A DNA stretch of 7,702 nucleotides from Caldisericota bacterium. GTDB taxonomy: Bacteria > Caldisericota > Caldisericia > B22-G15. The stretch lies in NCBI GenBank assembly GCA_003648245.1, contig QMOO01000055.1, forward strand, positions 1 through 7,702. Reading direction: 5' to 3'. This document shows positions 1-7,200 of the stretch, one piece after another. Below the pieces are notes generated by a model that made no database searches, was not told where the DNA came from, and saw only the letters and a list, made by a program, of their open reading frames with translations. A program made the translations under genes and the position numbers. The stretch's first letter is position 1. Each line of letters opens with the position of its first letter.

Positions 1-782
1 GCGAATACCCTCTTCATGAAATACCTAAGGTTATGAGCGGGATAGATGAAGAATCATTAAATCTCGGGGTTTACTTTTATTCGAACATTTTCTCAAAGAT
101 TGTTCCTGTATCAAGCACAAAAACTGCTGAACTTGTGAAACTTCTTGAAAATACATACAGATTCATAAACATATCTTTTATAAACGAGTTTGCAAAGCTG
201 TGTCATCTGGAAGGGGTTGACGTGTTTGAGGTAATAGAGGCTGCAAAAACAAAGCCTTACGGTTTTAATGCCTTTTATCCCGGTTGGGGAGCTGGGGGAG
301 AGTGTATACCAACTGTTCCTCTATTTCTCTCAAAAAGATCCCGTAGTCTTGGAATGAGATTTTCTATGGTTGAAGATGCAGATATTATAAATGAAAGCAT
401 ACCGCTTTTCTGGTATAAATTACTCAAACCATACATAAGGGAAAGTGTCTTTTTCTTTGGTGTAAGTTACAAAAAGGATGTTGGAGATTTAAGAAACTCA
501 CCACCGTTGAAGCTTATTGAAATTCTAATAAAAAAGGGGCTTAAGGTAAGTTTCTACGATCCATTCATTGAAAAAATAAAGATAAATGGCAAGGAGTTAA
601 AGGGTGTAAAACCTACAGAGGAGTTAATCAGAAACTCAGATGTTATAGTTATTGGGACAAATCACTCAACGCTTCCATACGATCTCATACTCTCATCAGG
701 TAAACCTGTACTTGATCCCTTTGGAATCTTACCTCCATCTCCTTTTGTTATTTCTTTTTCTCATGGTAAAATTGAGATATGA
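1..782 (+). CDS. Nucleotide-sugar dehydrogenase (UDP-glucose / UDP-N-acetylglucosamine 6-dehydrogenase family), C-terminal part; 5' end outside window
   Basis: The frame is open from the window edge (first full codon at 3) to TGA at 780-782, giving 259 residues of a family usually about 420-440 long, so the N-terminal NAD-binding Rossmann half is missing. ATG at 33 is internal: the residues before it (EYPLHEIPKV) already match the family. Members oxidise the C6 hydroxyl of a UDP- or GDP-sugar to a carboxylate in two NAD-dependent steps, supplying uronic acids for surface polysaccharide. Numbered from the ATG at 33, visible motifs are TAELVKLLENT (31-41, with Lys36 and Asn40), the catalytic-cysteine segment GGECIP (Cys91, codon 303-305) and the C-terminal UDP-binding-domain motif GVSYKKDVGDLRNSP (143-157). 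The wording resembles WbpA-type UDP-N-acetyl-hexosamine dehydrogenases more than UDP-glucose enzymes, but the exact substrate cannot be assigned. Oddities are GGE where GGH is usual, and Val95 where an Asp four residues after the Cys is conserved. The stop overlaps the next gene's ATG (ATGA). Confidence 0.9.
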   Translation, partial: EYPLHEIPKVMSGIDEESLNLGVYFYSNIFSKIVPVSSTKTAELVKLLENTYRFINISFINEFAKLCHLEGVDVFEVIEAAKTKPYGFNAFYPGWGAGGECIPTVPLFLSKRSRSLGMRFSMVEDADIINESIPLFWYKLLKPYIRESVFFFGVSYKKDVGDLRNSPPLKLIEILIKKGLKVSFYDPFIEKIKINGKELKGVKPTEELIRNSDVIVIGTNHSTLPYDLILSSGKPVLDPFGILPPSPFVISFSHGKIEI

Positions 783-1471
783 TTTCTGATCTTAAATTAC
801 TTGCCAAGAAGGTTTTAACTGATATTTTCTCTGAAAGAGTAAAGAGAACTTTGATGGTGAACCAGGGAACATACTTCCTGTATGGTGAGTCTTTTATATC
901 ACTTCTAAGATATGGAACCTTCACCAGTAAATTCAATGAAATGTTCTACCTTTTGAAAGACAAGTACTTTGGAAACAGGGCAGTTTATATTGAGCTTGAT
1001 ACACTGAACAAATTTCTTTCAAAGTTTGAAAGGATCAAAAAGGCAAGGCCTGTAAAAGCTACAGTGGTCTTTGTGAGTGAATTTCAGGATGTATATCTTG
1101 TTTCTCCATCCTTTATAAGAGAATTTAAAGATCGATTTGGTACTGTGGGAAAAATAGATGGAAGAGCAGTGATATATGTTCCTGTGTCTATGCTAATAAA
1201 GTGGCATAGGCAGGAACTTACTGAAGAGGAGAAGAGAGAAAGGAGAATGAGAGAAATTATTCAGGAGATAAACTCCCTTGATGATGAGGATAGCTTACTA
1301 TCTTTCTTTGAAGAGGAAGATGAAAGTGAAGAACTGCTTTCCCCTTCCCTTTACTTAGACACCACCTGGGAAGAAAAAGAAAGATACTTTATTAAAAAGA
1401 TAAAAGAGCTGGAGGAGGATATAAAAGGATTAAAAGAAGAAATTAAAATTTTACGGAGGAAGGAGGTATGA
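779..1471 (+). CDS. Hypothetical charged protein, 230 aa, with C-terminal coiled coil
   Basis: I do not recognise this protein. The ATG at 779 overlaps the upstream stop by 4 bp and there is no strong Shine-Dalgarno, so coupled translation is the likely reason for this start. Residues 1-145 look like a mixed alpha/beta domain with strand-like stretches (ATVVFVS at 94-100, RAVIYVPV at 129-136). Residues 147-165 are a highly charged helix (TEEEKRERRMREI), 168-186 are strongly acidic and low in complexity, and 198-228 form a predicted coiled coil of alternating Glu/Lys with hydrophobic a/d positions. It has no cysteine, signal peptide or membrane segment, so it is probably cytoplasmic. Its place inside a gap-free operon, together with codon use like its neighbours, argues that it is a real gene. 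The coiled coil suggests oligomerisation or a partner protein; no function is claimed. Confidence 0.8.
   Translation: MISDLKLLAKKVLTDIFSERVKRTLMVNQGTYFLYGESFISLLRYGTFTSKFNEMFYLLKDKYFGNRAVYIELDTLNKFLSKFERIKKARPVKATVVFVSEFQDVYLVSPSFIREFKDRFGTVGKIDGRAVIYVPVSMLIKWHRQELTEEEKRERRMREIIQEINSLDDEDSLLSFFEEEDESEELLSPSLYLDTTWEEKERYFIKKIKELEEDIKGLKEEIKILRRKEV
1455..1466 (+). promoter_or_regulatory. Tandem Shine-Dalgarno motifs before the Tic20/DUF4870-like gene
   Basis: GGAGG occurs twice, at 1455-1459 and 1462-1466, inside the end of the upstream gene. The first lies 8 nt before the ATG at 1468 and the second 4 nt before an alternative ATG at 1471. The downstream gene may start at either of two consecutive ATG codons. 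The first is preferred because of its better spacing and the ATGA overlap with the upstream stop. Confidence 0.75.
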
Positions 1472-1791
1472 TGGAATTTAAAAAGGAAGATATTGAGAAG
1501 AACAAATTTCTTGCTGCCATAAGCTATATTCCCCTCCTTTTCATTGTAACCTTTGCAGTAGCACCCAACAGTGAGTTTGCAAAAGCCCATGCAAAACAGG
1601 GACTTATACTTTTTATTGTGGAAGTAATTAACGGAATACTTTCCCTTATTCCAATAATAGGTTTTCTGTTCAGGTTTTTAGTCGGAGCAGTCCTCTTTAT
1701 CGTAGCTGTGGTTGCTTTTGTATATGCAATAACAGGTAATTACTGGAAAATTCCTTTCATTGGTGATATCTCAGAAGAAATAAAAATTTGA
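1468..1791 (+). CDS. Small integral membrane protein, Tic20 / DUF4870 type
   Basis: This 107-residue protein has a charged N-terminus (residues 1-13) and three hydrophobic segments at about 14-31, 44-64 and 66-88. The short conserved-looking motif HAKQG (41-45) sits before the second helix, and the C-terminal tail is short and charged. The pattern of KFLAAISYIP, a short loop, then HAKQG and two further helices matches the Tic20-like DUF4870 family of small bacterial membrane proteins. The biochemical role of that family is not established, and the chloroplast import role of plant Tic20 should not be carried over. It overlaps the upstream stop by 4 bp and its own stop overlaps the TTG start of rsmA by 4 bp, so it is co-translated within the operon. 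The family call rests on my recall of the pattern; the membrane topology is directly visible. Confidence 0.8.
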   Translation: MMEFKKEDIEKNKFLAAISYIPLLFIVTFAVAPNSEFAKAHAKQGLILFIVEVINGILSLIPIIGFLFRFLVGAVLFIVAVVAFVYAITGNYWKIPFIGDISEEIKI

Positions 1792-2573
1792 ACATAAAAG
1801 AAGAAATTAAGAAGAGGGGCATTTTTTTAAGGAAGAGGTGGGGGCAGAATTTTTTTATTGGCGATCCTGATAAACTTCTGGATCTTATATCTATCACAGA
1901 TAGAGATTTTGTCATTGAAGTAGGCACAGGTACAGGAAACCTAACTGAAAAGATTGCAAAAAGATGTAAATTCATTGTCTCCTACGAAATAGATAAGAGG
2001 CTTAAGGAGATGATCTATAAAAACCTTGAAGGTGTACAGAATGTAGAGGTAAGATTTATGGACTTTTTGAAAGAAGAGAAATTTCCTGATTATGATCTGG
2101 TTTTCTTCTCCAACCTTCCATACTCTTCGGGCACTGAAATTCTAAAGAAAGTGGTCAGGATAAATAACATAACAAGGGGATACTTTATGATTCAGAAAGA
2201 ACTGGGTGAGAGAATTGAGTCTTGCCCTTCAAAAAAAACTTACTCTGCCATTTCTGTGTTTCTTCAGACTTTCTTTAGTTTCAGAAAGCTTAAGGATATA
2301 TCAAAGGAAAATTTCTTTCCTGTACCTCAAGTTAATTCCACATTCTTCGAGTTTAGAAGGATAAGGGACTGGGATGATAAATGGAGTAGATACGAAGTCT
2401 TTCTAAAAAGAGTGTTTTCAAAGAGAAGGAAGAAGATCAAAACCTCCATATTTTCTTTTATTAAAAAGCTTCCTGAATTTAATATGGATTTAAGACCTGA
2501 AAATTTATCCATTGAGGAGTATATAAAAATTTATGAGATATTTAGCCAAAGCAAAAATAAACCTAACTCTTGA
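1788..2573 (+). CDS. rsmA: 16S rRNA (adenine(1518)-N6/adenine(1519)-N6)-dimethyltransferase RsmA/KsgA
   Basis: RsmA uses S-adenosylmethionine to dimethylate two adjacent adenines in the 3'-terminal hairpin of 16S rRNA during late 30S assembly. The 261-residue length is normal for the family. Visible motifs are the N-terminal LRKRWGQNFF (14-23), the SAM-binding EVGTGTGNLT (44-53), an acidic residue after the second strand (Glu67 in YEID), an Asp92 equivalent (FMDF), the catalytic NLPY (109-112) and FFPVPQVNS (176-184), where Lys is more usual than Gln. A small helical C-terminal domain follows (RPENLS at 237-242). The start is TTG at 1788, overlapping the previous stop as TTGA. No good Shine-Dalgarno precedes it, so expression probably depends on ribosomes arriving from the upstream gene. 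The 3' end overlaps ispE by 41 bp. An rsmA-ispE pairing is familiar in several bacterial groups. Confidence 0.96.
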   Translation: MNIKEEIKKRGIFLRKRWGQNFFIGDPDKLLDLISITDRDFVIEVGTGTGNLTEKIAKRCKFIVSYEIDKRLKEMIYKNLEGVQNVEVRFMDFLKEEKFPDYDLVFFSNLPYSSGTEILKKVVRINNITRGYFMIQKELGERIESCPSKKTYSAISVFLQTFFSFRKLKDISKENFFPVPQVNSTFFEFRRIRDWDDKWSRYEVFLKRVFSKRRKKIKTSIFSFIKKLPEFNMDLRPENLSIEEYIKIYEIFSQSKNKPNS

Positions 2574-3402
2574 TGTAGTTGGAAAACTTCCTGATGGTTA
2601 TCATCAAATAAAGAGTCTTGTATTAAAGATTCCTCTCTTTGACGTTATAGAAATTGATGAAGGAGAGAAAGGAATTTACTTCACAGGAGAAGGTGTCAGA
2701 GAAGATAACACAGTGAAAAAAGCCCTGGATTTATTCTTAAAGGAAATCAATGTAAAAAAAGAATTTTCTGTAAAAATCATAAAGAATATACCAATAGGGT
2801 CTGGGCTTGGAGGTGGAAGTTCTGATGCTGCCTCTGTACTTAAAGCACTTAATTCTATATTTGGATACCCATTGAGTCTGGAAGATTTATTAAACATCGG
2901 AGCAGAAATTGGTTCAGATGTTCCATTATTTATCAGAGAGGAGAATCTTCTTCTCATAGAGAATAAAGGTGAAAAGGTTATGCCCATCTATGTGAAGGAT
3001 AGGGAGTTTTTCATTGCAGTTGTATTTCCCGGTTTTAGAATCAGCACTTCTCGTGTTTATTCGCTGGTAGATGAATACTCTTATTTTAATACCTCCACCG
3101 ATACAGTACTGGACAGGTTAATCAGTAATGAAGATTTTCTTTCTTATCTTAAAAATGACCTAGAGAAATTTGCAATTAAATTGAATCCTGGTTTAGTCAA
3201 ATTCAAAGAGGAACTTAAAGGATTTAATCCTGATGCTTTGGTTCTCTCAGGAAGTGGATCATCCTATGCCCTCTTCTTTAAGAATCCTCAATCTCTTTTT
3301 CTTCTTGAGAAGAGTTTAAAGAATTCTCCTCTTCAGGTTTTTCTGTTCCATGTCTTAGGGTGGGAGAAGATCTATAGAATAGATAGGCAAACAAAAGAAT
3401 AG
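2533..3402 (+). CDS. ispE: 4-diphosphocytidyl-2-C-methyl-D-erythritol kinase IspE
   Basis: IspE phosphorylates the 2-hydroxyl of CDP-methylerythritol with ATP, a cytoplasmic step of the MEP pathway to isopentenyl diphosphate. The 289 residues match the usual length. GHMP-kinase signatures are AKINL (7-11, with the conserved Lys8), DGYH (21-24), the phosphate-binding glycine-rich loop PIGSGLGGGSSDAA (87-100), GSDVPLF (127-133, with the catalytic Asp129) and the third GHMP motif LSGSGSSYALF (238-248). ATG 2533 is chosen because AKINL lies, as expected, only a few residues from the N-terminus and an in-frame TAA lies just upstream at 2524. A GAGGAG at 2514-2519 is 13 nt from the start, rather far, so coupling to rsmA is likely. 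The last 41 codons lie in antisense overlap with the 3' end of lgt, yet they still carry family-like C-terminal sequence. Confidence 0.96.
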   Translation: MRYLAKAKINLTLDVVGKLPDGYHQIKSLVLKIPLFDVIEIDEGEKGIYFTGEGVREDNTVKKALDLFLKEINVKKEFSVKIIKNIPIGSGLGGGSSDAASVLKALNSIFGYPLSLEDLLNIGAEIGSDVPLFIREENLLLIENKGEKVMPIYVKDREFFIAVVFPGFRISTSRVYSLVDEYSYFNTSTDTVLDRLISNEDFLSYLKNDLEKFAIKLNPGLVKFKEELKGFNPDALVLSGSGSSYALFFKNPQSLFLLEKSLKNSPLQVFLFHVLGWEKIYRIDRQTKE

Positions 3403-4099
3403 GAAAAACACTCCACTGTCCATTGGTAAGCCCAAATATAGGTATGTGATCTCCACGGAAAAACTCAATTATAAATGTCCAGACTGAGTAAAATACAAGA
3501 AACAGGGCAAACAGTCCACCCTCAATTTTTACCTTCTTTCTTAATTCATGTAAGAGAAAGAAGGCGATAAAACCACTGGCTGATAGATACAACTGCGTAG
3601 GATGGATTGGAACTCCAATAGGTCCGAATGATGCTGGATCATGAAAAACTACAGCCCATGGAACAGATGTTGGCTTACCATAACAGCATCCATTAAGAAA
3701 ACACCCAATTCTTCCAATACCAAATCCAAGAGCAAGGGCTGACGCAGCAATATCTAATATTTTATAGAACAGTCCAAATCTTTTCCAGTAAAAATATGTA
3801 AAAAGAAAGCCAAATATTACTATTCCGAAGAATGAAAGTCCTCCCTGCCATATCTTAAGTATCTCTATTGGATGTGATAGATAGAATAATGGATTATTGG
3901 CAAGAACAAATACAACCCTTGCTCCTATAATACCTGCAATTATTACCCATATTACAAAATCAAAAAATCTGTCCTCGTCTATCCCTTCCTTTTTTGCTTC
4001 CCTCCATGCATAGAAAACTGCAGTAAGAACTGCAATGGCAAGCATTACGCCATACCATCTTATCTCATAGTTTCCTATCTTAAGAAATATTGGATACAT
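3278..4099 (-). CDS. lgt: Prolipoprotein diacylglyceryl transferase Lgt
   Basis: Lgt is an inner-membrane enzyme that transfers diacylglycerol from phosphatidylglycerol to the lipobox cysteine of prelipoproteins, the first step of lipoprotein maturation. The 273-residue protein has about seven hydrophobic segments. Motifs include RWYGVM (14-19), GGLSFFG (86-92), the signature GRIGCFLNGCCYGKP (129-143, with the essential-type Arg130), HPTQLY (166-171) and EFFRGD (212-217). The signature is the Cys-rich form found in many non-enterobacterial Lgt proteins. The residue aligning with E. coli His103 in GGMSFHGG is Phe91 here. A hydrophilic tail after the last helix (residues 243-273, rich in Glu and Ser) is longer than usual. 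The start is ATG at 4097-4099 with AGGAG 6 nt upstream on the minus strand (4106-4110). The gene is convergent with ispE, overlapping it by 125 bp, and divergent from the large secreted-protein gene. Confidence 0.96.
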   Translation of the reverse strand: MYPIFLKIGNYEIRWYGVMLAIAVLTAVFYAWREAKKEGIDEDRFFDFVIWVIIAGIIGARVVFVLANNPLFYLSHPIEILKIWQGGLSFFGIVIFGFLFTYFYWKRFGLFYKILDIAASALALGFGIGRIGCFLNGCCYGKPTSVPWAVVFHDPASFGPIGVPIHPTQLYLSASGFIAFFLLHELRKKVKIEGGLFALFLVFYSVWTFIIEFFRGDHIPIFGLTNGQWSVFPILLFAYLFYRSSPTLRHGTEKPEEENSLNSSQEEKEIEDS

Positions 4100-4105
4100 A
4101 CTCTT

Positions 4106-4110
4106 CTCCT
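4106..4110 (-). promoter_or_regulatory. Ribosome binding site of lgt
   Basis: On the minus strand AGGAG lies 6 nt before the ATG at 4099, in the context AAAGGAGAAGAGT. This is a standard strong Shine-Dalgarno and supports the chosen start. Confidence 0.85.
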
Positions 4111-4132
4111 TTCATACCAGAGTTTATAAATA

Positions 4133-4161
4133 ATTATACTAATTTTGGGAACAATTTTAAA
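4133..4161 (-). promoter_or_regulatory. Predicted sigma70-type promoter for lgt
   Basis: Read on the minus strand, TATAAT (4133-4138) is a perfect -10 hexamer. Exactly 17 bp upstream lies TTTAAA (4156-4161), a 4/6 match to the -35 consensus. Transcription would begin near 4126 and leave a short leader of roughly 25 nt before the lgt ATG. The -10 is seen directly; promoter activity is inferred. Confidence 0.6.
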
Positions 4162-4192
4162 CTGAAAAAAATCTCATATATAGAGGTATAAT
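4162..4192 (+). promoter_or_regulatory. Predicted sigma70-type promoter for the large secreted-protein gene
   Basis: A perfect TATAAT lies at 4187-4192. The best upstream partner is CTGAAA at 4162-4167 (4/6 match to TTGACA) with a long 19-bp spacer, so the -35 assignment is weak. Transcription would start near 4199, about 24 nt before the TTG start. The -35 elements of the two divergent promoters abut at 4161/4162. Confidence 0.55.
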
Positions 4193-4207
4193 AGTAGTAA
4201 GAGAAAC

Positions 4208-4216
4208 AGGAGGTGA
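4208..4216 (+). promoter_or_regulatory. Full-length Shine-Dalgarno before a TTG start
   Basis: AGGAGGTGA is a nine-base perfect complement of the common bacterial 16S rRNA 3' end. Its GGAGG core is 9 nt before TTG 4223. An in-frame TGA at 4214-4216 lies within it, so translation cannot start further upstream and TTG 4223 is the only sensible start. It gives an ideal signal-peptide N-terminus (MKKLSLLIF). Confidence 0.85.
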
Positions 4217-4222
4217 GGGAAA

Positions 4223-4291
4223 TTGAAAAAGCTGTCCCTTTTAATTTTTATTATTTTGATTTTGACTTTTACATTATGGGGTATAGGGGCT
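4223..4291 (+). other. Signal peptide (Sec, signal peptidase I type)
   Basis: The N-terminus has two lysines (2-3) followed by an uninterrupted hydrophobic core (about residues 4-19) and a GIGATS exit region. Cleavage is most likely after Ala23, or alternatively after Ser25. The first cysteine is at residue 48, so there is no lipobox. Despite the neighbouring lgt gene, this is not a lipoprotein. Confidence 0.8.
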
Positions 4292-7200
4292 ACCTCTTTA
4301 CTCTCATACAACTTAAAAAACCAGAGTTTTAAAACCTCTTCAGAAAACATAGAGGCAACTGTCTGCCCGGGAGAAGAAACAAAGATTATCTTAACAATAA
4401 CTGTTTGGGCGGATCCATCACAAACTGTGAACATAACGCTTATACCTGGTGCCGACTGGATAAAACCAGAGCAAACTGAATTCTCTGTTGTTGCACCACC
4501 AGAAGGATACTCCTTTCAAACAACTATAACTCTAAGTGGAGAAAATCTCTCCCCTGGAACATACAATAGCACCCTCACAATAAGATACTACTTTACAGCA
4601 AGTGAGACAATTAAAGAAGATGTATCTTCTGTTACCCTTAATGTTATCCTGCCCTATTTTGAGATAATTCCCGAGAACTTAACCCTTATTATGAAACCCA
4701 CAGACACTAAAGCAATAGATTTTATAGTTAGAAATACCAACGGTTGTGGTATAGTTATAACTGTTTCACCTTTAGAGCAGAGTGAGAATGTGCAGTTCAT
4801 CTTTAACCCCACAATAATTCTTTATCCTAGTGATGTTAAAACATTCAGGGTTATAGTTAAAACGAAGGAGCTTAAAGAAACTGTGACAATTCACCTTAAA
4901 TTTGTATCTTCATTTTACGAAAGAACAGTAACATTAAAAATATGCCCTTCCATATCCGTCACCATTGAAGGAGAGGTGGTAGAGGTAAATGAGGATGAGG
5001 GATACATAATTATTGAAACCTTTGATGGAGAAAGATTCAAAGTACTTTTGAGGGATGAGGACAAGGGTAAATATAAAGAAGGAGACTACATAAAAGTTAC
5101 AGGAAGAACCGGGGAAACCGAAGATGAAATTATTCCTGAAATTATAGAAGAGGTCACATGCGGTGTAACCATTTCTGATCCAGAAGATATAGTCTTTTGT
5201 TCCACATGTCCAGAGATAAAGTATGGAGCAGAGGAAATCCCAAAAGAAAATGTTAAAAGGATAAAAATAAAAGCAAAAAATACAGGAAACATAGATGCAG
5301 GTATCTCAGTAAAAGTTGAATTATCAGAGGAGCTTGGAATAAGTGAAGTAGATGTAAAACTTGAACCAGAATCCTTCTCCCTTAAACCAGGAGAAGAAAA
5401 GGAGATTACAATAACTGTAACTGTTAAAAAGAGTTATAAGGAGGGAGACTATATCTATTATAAGCTGAAATTTGATATATCTCCTTCTCCACCCTGCAAG
5501 AAAGAGATTGTAAAAGATTTTAATGTTTATCTGTGCCCAACGATAAGGACAATATCAGGAAGTGTAAAGTTTTTAAATCCAAAAAATAATGAGTGTCCTA
5601 TGAAAGGAGTAAGGGTGCTTCTTTTCCTAAATTATGAGCCAAGATGCAGTGTTGACAAACACTTTAAAGAGATTGAAGGAGAATTTCATGAAGTTCATCA
5701 ATCCTTTAACGCAGGGCTTCCAGATAAAAAGTACTATCTTGAAACTTATACTGATAAAGACGGGAAATTTGAGTTTTCCTTCCATGACTTTGATTGCAAA
5801 CACGATTATATACTGATAGTAACATTTGAAACAAAAGAATTTAAAGTTAAGTACTATGATTGTAAAAATCTTTTCTTTGTGAAGCTGCGTATTAAAAATG
5901 AAGATAAACCTTGTCCAAAAGGGCGAAATAAAAGAGATATTATTATCGGAAAAGATACAGACTTAACAATACCCAGCGATTTCACAAAGGATCCAAAGGA
6001 TTTAGCCCAGATTTTCTGCCACATGGATGAAGCATTTAGTGTCTTCAGAAATGAAACATGCGGTGGAGAAAAAATGATAAAGGATTCTATGCTTCCATTA
6101 ACAGTGTGTGCATTCAGCAATACAGAAGGCACATGGTATTGGGATAAAACGATAAATATAGATAAGGCAGATAGTCCCACAGGTTCCATACATAGACCCA
6201 TGAATAGAGAATGGCATGAATTTGGACATTTCCTGCATGATTCACTCTATGGCATTCCCGAACGGAAAACAGGGGATGTAAATCATGGGAATTTTAAAAA
6301 TTCAAATACCACAGATTCATTTCTGGAAGGGTTTGCAGAATTCATATCCATGCTAACATTGAAATTGTTAAAGGATAAAGGAACATGCTGTTATAACCTT
6401 TCAAATTTTGATAATGGCAATTACCAGGGATGGGAGGATCTTGAGAATAATAAGAATCAACCTCTCGGAGAGTTATTTATAAAGTATAAAGGTAAGAAAG
6501 TAGCTGTCAAACACGATGCAAACGGTATTCCCTATATCAAAGTTAATGGTAGAACTATAAAGCCTGTATTTTTCTCTCAAAATGCTGATGGAAGTTTCAA
6601 TATAAGATTTGCAGATGGAGGACCAAAATCTATCCCATTACAGATGGCAAATTCTTATGAAGAATTTGCTGCTGCTTCGGTTTTACTGGATCTTGTAGAT
6701 AAAGGAAGCTGGTATAAAGGAGGAAAGGATGATGATAAACTCAGTATCGATTGGAAAGAGCTTCTCTGTTTCATCAAGAAGGAAAAAATAAAAGATATGA
6801 GGGATCTATACGAGAAATTAAAAGCAAAGTATGGAGCTTCAAAGATTGATGATATTTTTGAGAGGAATGGTTTCTTCCAGGATAAGAATCTCAATAGAAA
6901 AAGAGATGTGGATGAAGAAATTGGATACACGTATAGACCAAAAATAAAAATCGATGGTACCACAGTGGGTGAAGTAAAAAAGAGGAGAGATTTTCCTTTC
7001 CCAGAAAATGCCTATGTAATTGTAAATCTTATGGATGAGGAGGAGAGGGAAATTGACGAGGCGGATATAAGGATTGAGTTCAAAACATTTGAAGGGACGG
7101 TATCCGTTGTAGAGAGAAGTATAAAGAATGGTGAGAGGGTTCCAATTCTAATTCCTCCAGATTCTAATTGTTTCGTCGTAATAAGTATGAAGGACTCCAA

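Noticed and set aside
33..35. ATG at 33 as the true start of the dehydrogenase gene
   Set aside because: The frame stays open to the window edge and the residues before the ATG fit the family, so the gene begins upstream of the window.
2676..2987. 103-codon minus-strand open frame inside ispE
   Set aside because: It lies opposite the conserved GHMP loop of ispE, has no recognisable domain, and has the composition of a complementary-strand shadow.
3278..3410. Bidirectional terminator between ispE and lgt
   Set aside because: The coding regions overlap and I could find no GC-rich hairpin followed by a T-run on either strand.
4223..4297. Lipoprotein signal peptide, suggested by the neighbouring lgt gene
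   Set aside because: No cysteine follows the hydrophobic core; the first one is at residue 48 within the first beta domain.
5634..5816. 60-codon plus-strand open frame in a second frame
   Set aside because: It overlaps the CNA-B-like domain of the long frame, has no ribosome binding site of its own and no recognisable domain.
5854..6201. 115-codon minus-strand open frame inside the large secreted-protein gene
   Set aside because: It is fully contained in a continuous coding frame with recognisable domains on the other strand. Its Ser/Phe-rich translation is what the complement of Lys/Glu-rich coding DNA gives.
6215..6241. Metzincin-type HExxHxxGxxH zinc site
   Set aside because: The sequence after HEFGH is FLHDSLYG, without Gly at the third position and with no His at the expected third-ligand place; the EGFAEF glutamate fits a gluzincin better.
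6655..6963. 102-codon minus-strand open frame within the peptidase region
   Set aside because: It is a shadow of the plus-strand coding frame; the Ser/Leu/Phe-rich low-complexity translation has no motif.
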